Of a stretch of 64,000 nt of DNA, positions 57,001 to 63,000 are shown piece by piece; position 1 is the stretch's first letter; every line of letters starts with the position of its first letter. Below the pieces are notes generated by a model. That model saw only the letters and a list, made by a program, of their open reading frames with translations. It did no database searches and was not told the origin of the DNA. The translations under genes were made by a program, and so were the position numbers. Source of the DNA: Nannobrachium achirus. Lineage: Eukaryota > Chordata > Actinopteri > Myctophiformes > Myctophidae. The stretch covers positions 26,017,273 through 26,081,272 of the forward strand of contig OY997653.1 in assembly GCA_963921795.1 (NCBI GenBank), in the 5' to 3' direction.

Positions 57001-60000
57001 TTTTAACGTTGTCTCTTGCCAGCTCCATGTGCCCCAGAGAACGTTGGTGCCAGTCTGGCGTGTACCAAATCAGCCGATGTGACCTGGGTAGGAAGCTCCA
57101 GTGCCACAGCTTACAATGTGACAGCAGTGGGTCAGGATGGACACATACATGACTGCTACACCAACAGTACCAGCTGTCAGATACCCAACATGCCCTGTGG
57201 ACAAAACTATATCATCACAGTGACACCATATGCTGACTCCTGTGCTGGGAATCCCAGCATTCCTCATCACTTCATTGGAGGTACACAGAGAGAACAAGAC
57301 TTACAATCTAAAAGCCATGTACTAATCTGAACTCTCTCCAACAGACTTTGGTCAGACAAAGATGAGCTCATTTTACGTTTCATTTAATCAGTTGAAGCAA
57401 TACATTAAAAAGAATAACGTTGTTTTCTCTCCACGTGTTACCTCCATCTCTCCAGGTCCCTGCTCCCCCAGTAATGTTTCTGTTTCTACAGAATGTGGGG
57501 CTAGTACAGCGTCCTGGTCCCCTGTTTCAGGAGCAGAAACATACATAGCAACAGCAAAAGCACATGATGGACACAACCACACCTGTAACTCAAGCTCTGC
57601 ACACTCCTGCTCTTTCACTGATCTACACTGTGGTGGAAACTACTCTGTCAGTGTTGTAGCTTTTGAAAGAGGTTGTGACAGTGAACCAAGTTCACCTGTG
57701 GAACTGAAAACAGGTGAGAAGATGTCACCAACTATTCTGTAATGCTGCCTTTAACATGTTAGGTTTAATCATGATCTTTTCAGGAAGATTTGTTTAGAAT
57801 GAAGGGTTTCAAATCTAGGTTGGCCTAAGTGACTTGATTGCTAAATAAATAAACAAATTATATTAGAACATTCGGCTAAAAGACAAATTAATTCTCTAAA
57901 AGTGTGTCATTTATTCTTTCACATTTAATTTAATTCCCTGAATATAGGCTAATATAACATGTCAACATTGTGTTTTACCGTTATCTCTTGCCAGCTCCAT
58001 GTGCCCCAGAGAACGTTGGTGCCAGTCTGGCGTGTCCCAACTCGGCCCATGTGACCTGGGTAGGAAGCTCCAGTGCCACAGCTTACAATGTGACAGCAGT
58101 GGGTCAGGATGGACACATACATGAGTGCTACACCAACAGTACCAGCTGTCAGATACCCAACATGTACTGTGGCCAGAACTATACCATCACAGTGACACCA
58201 TATGCTGACTCCTGTGCTGGGAATCCCAGCATTCCTCATCACTTCATTGGTACACAGATAGAACAAGACTTAAAGATCTAAATGCTCCGTACTACTAAAC
58301 TGAATTGTCTCCAACAGACTACTTTGATCAGACAAGGATTAGTTCATTTTATGTTTCACTTAATAAGTTGAAGCAAAAAAAATGTAAAAGAATAATGTTG
58401 TTTTCTCTCCACTTGTTCTCTCCATCTCTCCAGGTCCCTGCTCCCCCACTAATGTTTCTGTTTCTACAGAATGTGGGGCAAGCACAGTGTCCTGGTCCCC
58501 CGTTTCAGGAGCAGAAACCTACATAGCAACAGCAAAAGCACATGATGGACACAACCACACCTGTCACTCAAGCTCTGCACACTCCTGCTCTTTCACTGAT
58601 CTAAACTGTGGTGGAAACTATTCTGTCAGTGTTGTAGCTTTTGAAAGAGGTTGTCACAGTGAACCAAGTTCACCTGTGGAATTGAAAACAGGTGAGAAAA
58701 TCTGTAATGCTGCCTTTAACATGTTAGGTTTAATCATGACCTTTTCACGAAGATTTGATTGGAATGAAGGTTTTAAAATCTAGGTTGCTAAATAAATAAA
58801 CATGTTATGTTAGAACATTCGGCTGAAAGACAACTTAAGTCTCTAAAACTTTGTCATTTATCCTTTCGTGTTTCATTTAATTCCCTGAATATAGGCTAAT
58901 ATAACATGTCAACATTGTGTTTAACTCTGTCTCTTGCCAGCTCCATGTGCCCCAGAGAACGTTGGTGCCAGTCTGGCGTGTCCCAACTCAGCCAATGTAT
59001 CCTGGGTAGGAAGCTCCAGTGCCACAGCTTACAATGTGACAGCAGTGGGTCAGGATGGACACATACATGACTGCTACACCAACAGTACCAGCTGTCAGAT
59101 ACCCAACATGCCCTGTGGCCAGAACTATACCATCACAGTGACACCATATGCTGACTCCTGTGCTGGGAATCCTGGCATTCCTCATCACTTCATTGGAGGT
59201 ACACAGAGAGAACAAGACTTACAATCTAAAAGCCATGTACTAATCTGAACTCTCTCCAACAGACTTTGGTCAGACAAAGATGAGCTCATTTTACGTTTCA
59301 TTTAATCAGTTGAAGCAATACATTAAAAAGAATAACGTTGTTTTCTCTCCATGTGTTACCTCCATCTCTCCAGGTCCCTGCTCCCCCAGTAATGTTTCTG
59401 TTTCTACAGAATGTGGGGCTAGTACAGTGTCCTGGTCCCCTGTTTCAGGAGCAGAAACATACATAGCAACAGCAAAAGCACATGATGGACACAACCACAC
59501 CTGTAACTCAAGCTCTGCACACTCCTGCTCTTTCACTGATCTACACTGTGGTGGAAACTACTCTGTCAGTGTTGTAGCTTTTGAAAGAGGTTGTGACAGT
59601 GAACCAAGTTCACCTGTGGAACTGAAAACAGGTGAGAAGATGTCACCAACTATTCTGTAATGCTGCCTTTAACATGTTAGGTTTAATCATGATCTTTTCA
59701 GGAAGATTTGTTTAGAATGAAGGGTTTCAAATCTAGGTTGGCCTAAGTGACTTGATTGCTAAATAAATAAACAAATTATATTAGAACATTCGGCTAAAAT
59801 ACAAATTAATTCTCTAAAAGTGTGTCATTTATCCTTTCACATTTAATTTAATTCCCTGAATATAGGCTAATATAACATGTCAACATTGTGTTTTACCGTT
59901 ATCTCTTGCCAGCTCCATGTGCCCCAGAGAACGTTGGTGCCAGTCTGGCGTGTCCCAACTCGGCCCATGTGACCTGGGTAGGAAGCTCCAGTGCCACAGC

Positions 60001-63000
60001 TTACAATGTGACAGCAGTGGGTCAGGATGGACACATACATGAGTGCTACACCAACAGTACCAGCTGTCAGATACCCAACATGTACTGTGGCCAGAACTAT
60101 ACCATCACAGTGACACCATATGCTGACTCCTGTGCTGGGAATCCCAGCATTCCTCATCACTTCATTGGTACACAGATAGAACAAGACTTAAAGATCTAAA
60201 TGCTCCGTACTACTAAACTGAATTGTCTCCAACAGACTACTTTGATCAGACAAGGATTAGTTCATTTTATGTTTCACTTAATAAGTTGAAGCAAAAAAAA
60301 TGTAAAAGAATAATGTTGTTTTCTCTCCACTTGTTCTCTCCATCTCTCCAGGTCCCTGCTCCCCCACTAATGTTTCTGTTTCTACAGAATGTGGGGCAAG
60401 CACAGTGTCCTGGTCCCCCGTTTCAGGAGCAGAAACCTACATAGCAACAGCAAAAGCACATGATGGACACAACCACACCTGTCACTCAAGCTCTGCACAC
60501 TCCTGCTCTTTCACTGATCTAAACTGTGGTGGAAACTATTCTGTCAGTGTTGTAGCTTTTGAAAGAGGTTGTCACAGTGAACCAAGTTCACCTGTGGAAT
60601 TGAAAACAGGTGAGAAAATCTGTAATGCTGCCTTTAACATGTTAGGTTTAATCATGACCTTTTCACGAAGATTTGATTGGAATGAAGGTTTTAAAATCTA
60701 GGTTGCTAAATAAATAAACATGTTATGTTAGAACATTCGGCTGAAAGACAACTTAAGTCTCTAAAACTTTGTCTTTTATCCTTTCGTGTTTCATTTAATT
60801 CCCTGAATATAGGCTAATATAACATGTCAACATTGTGTTTAACTCTGTCTCTTGCCAGCTCCATGTGCCCCAGAGAACGTTGGTGCCAGTCTGGCGTGTC
60901 CCAACTCAGCCAATGTATCCTGGGTAGGAAGCTCCAGTGCCACAGCTTACAATGTGACAGCAGTGGGTCAGGATGGACACATACATGACTGCTACACCAA
61001 CAGTACCAGCTGTCAGATACCCAACATGCCCTGTGGCCAGAACTATACCATCACAGTGACACCATATGCTGACTCCTGTGCTGGGAATCCTGGCATTCCT
61101 CATCACTTCATTGGAGGTACACAGAGAGAACAAGACTTACAATCTAAAAGCCATGTACTAATCTGAACTCTCTCCAACAGACTTTGGTCAGACAAAGATG
61201 AGCTCATTTTACGTTTCATTTAATCAGTTGAAGCAATACATTAAAAAGAATAACGTTGTTTTCTCTCCATGTGTTACCTCCATCTCTCCAGGTCCCTGCT
61301 CCCCCAGTAATGTTTCTGTTTCTACAGAATGTGGGGCTAGTACAGTGTCCTGGTCCCCTGTTTCAGGAGCAGAAACATACATAGCAACAGCAAAAGCACA
61401 TGATGGACACAACCACACCTGTAACTCAAGCTCTGCACACTCCTGCTCTTTCACTGATCTACACTGTGGTGGAAACTACTCTGTCAGTGTTGTAGCTTTT
61501 GAAAGAGGTTGTGACAGTGAACCAAGTTCACCTGTGGAACTGAAAACAGGTGAGAAGATGTCACCAACTATTCTGTAATGCTGCCTTTAACATGTTAGGT
61601 TTAATCATGATCTTTTCAGGAAGATTTGTTTAGAATGAAGGGTTTCAAATCTAGGTTGGCCTAAGTGACTTGATTGCTAAATAAATAAACAAATTATATT
61701 AGAACATTCGGCTAAAATACAAATTAATTCTCTAAAAGTGTGTCATTTATCCTTTCACATTTAATTTAATTCCCTGAATATAGGCTAATATAACATGTCA
61801 ACATTGTGTTTTACCGTTGTCTCTTGCCAGCTCCATGTGCCCCAGAGAACGTTGGTGCCAGTCTGGCGTGTCCCAACTCGGCCCATGTGACCTGGGTAGG
61901 AAGCTCCAGTGCCACAGCTTACAATGTGACAGCAGTGGGTCAGGATGGACACATACATGAGTGCTACACCAACAGTACCAGCTGTCAGATACCCAACATG
62001 TACTGTGGCCAGAACTATACCATCACAGTGACACCATATGCTGACTCCTGTGCTGGGAATCCCAGCATTCCTCATCACTTCATTGGTACACAGATAGAAC
62101 AAGACTTAAAGATCTAAATGCTCCGTACTACTAAACTGAATTGTCTCCAACAGACTACTTTGATCAGACAAGGATTAGTTCATTTTATGTTTCACTTAAT
62201 CAGTTGAAGCACAAAAAATTTAAAAGAATAATGTTGTTTTCTCTCCACTTGTTCTCTCCATCTCTCCAGGTCCCTGCTCCCCCAGTAATGTTTCTGTTTC
62301 TACAGAATGTGGGGCAAGCACAGTGTCCTGGTCCCCCGTTTCAGGAGTAGAAACCTACATAGCAACAGCAAAAGCACATGATGGACACAACCACACCTGT
62401 CACTCAAGCTCTGCACACTCCTGCTCTTTCACTGATCTACACTGTGGTGGAAACTATTCTGTCAGTGTTGTAGCTTTTGAAAGAGGTTGTCACAGTGAAC
62501 CAAGTTCACCTGTGGAATTGAAAACAGGTGAGAAAATCTGTAATGCTGCCTTTAACATGTTAGGTTTAATCATGACCTTTTCACGAAGTTTTGATTGGAA
62601 TGAAGGTTTTAAAATCTAGGTTGCTAAATAAATAAACATGTTATGTTAGAACATTCGGCTGAAAGACAACTTAAGTCTCTAAAACTTTGTCATTTATCCT
62701 TTCGTGTTTCATTTAATTCCCTGAATATAGGCTAATATAACATGTCAACATTGTGTTTTAACTCTGTCTCTTGCCAGCTCCATGTGCCCCAGAGAACGTT
62801 GGTGCCAGTCTGGCGTGTCCCAACTCAGCCAATGTATCCTGGGTAGGAAGCTCCAGTGCCACAGCTTACAATGTGACAGCAGTGGGTCAGGATGGACACA
62901 TACATGACTGCTACACCAACAGTACCAGCTGTCAGATACCCAACATGCCCTGTGGCCAGAACTATACCATCACAGTGACACCATATGCTGACTCCTGTGC

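Larger units (their letters stand above)
56041..58940 (+). repeat. 2,900-bp six-exon unit, copy 2
   Basis: Exons 116-121, matching 53141-56040 including the T6/N58 B3 variant. Confidence 0.88.
58941..60858 (+). repeat. 1,918-bp four-exon unit, copy 1
   Basis: Exons 122-125: A1/A2, B2, A3, B3. A six-exon unit minus one B1-A2 pair. Confidence 0.88.
60859..62777 (+). repeat. 1,918-bp four-exon unit, copy 2
   Basis: Exons 126-129; the final B3 exon belongs to another lineage (S6, H58, V27). Confidence 0.85.
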
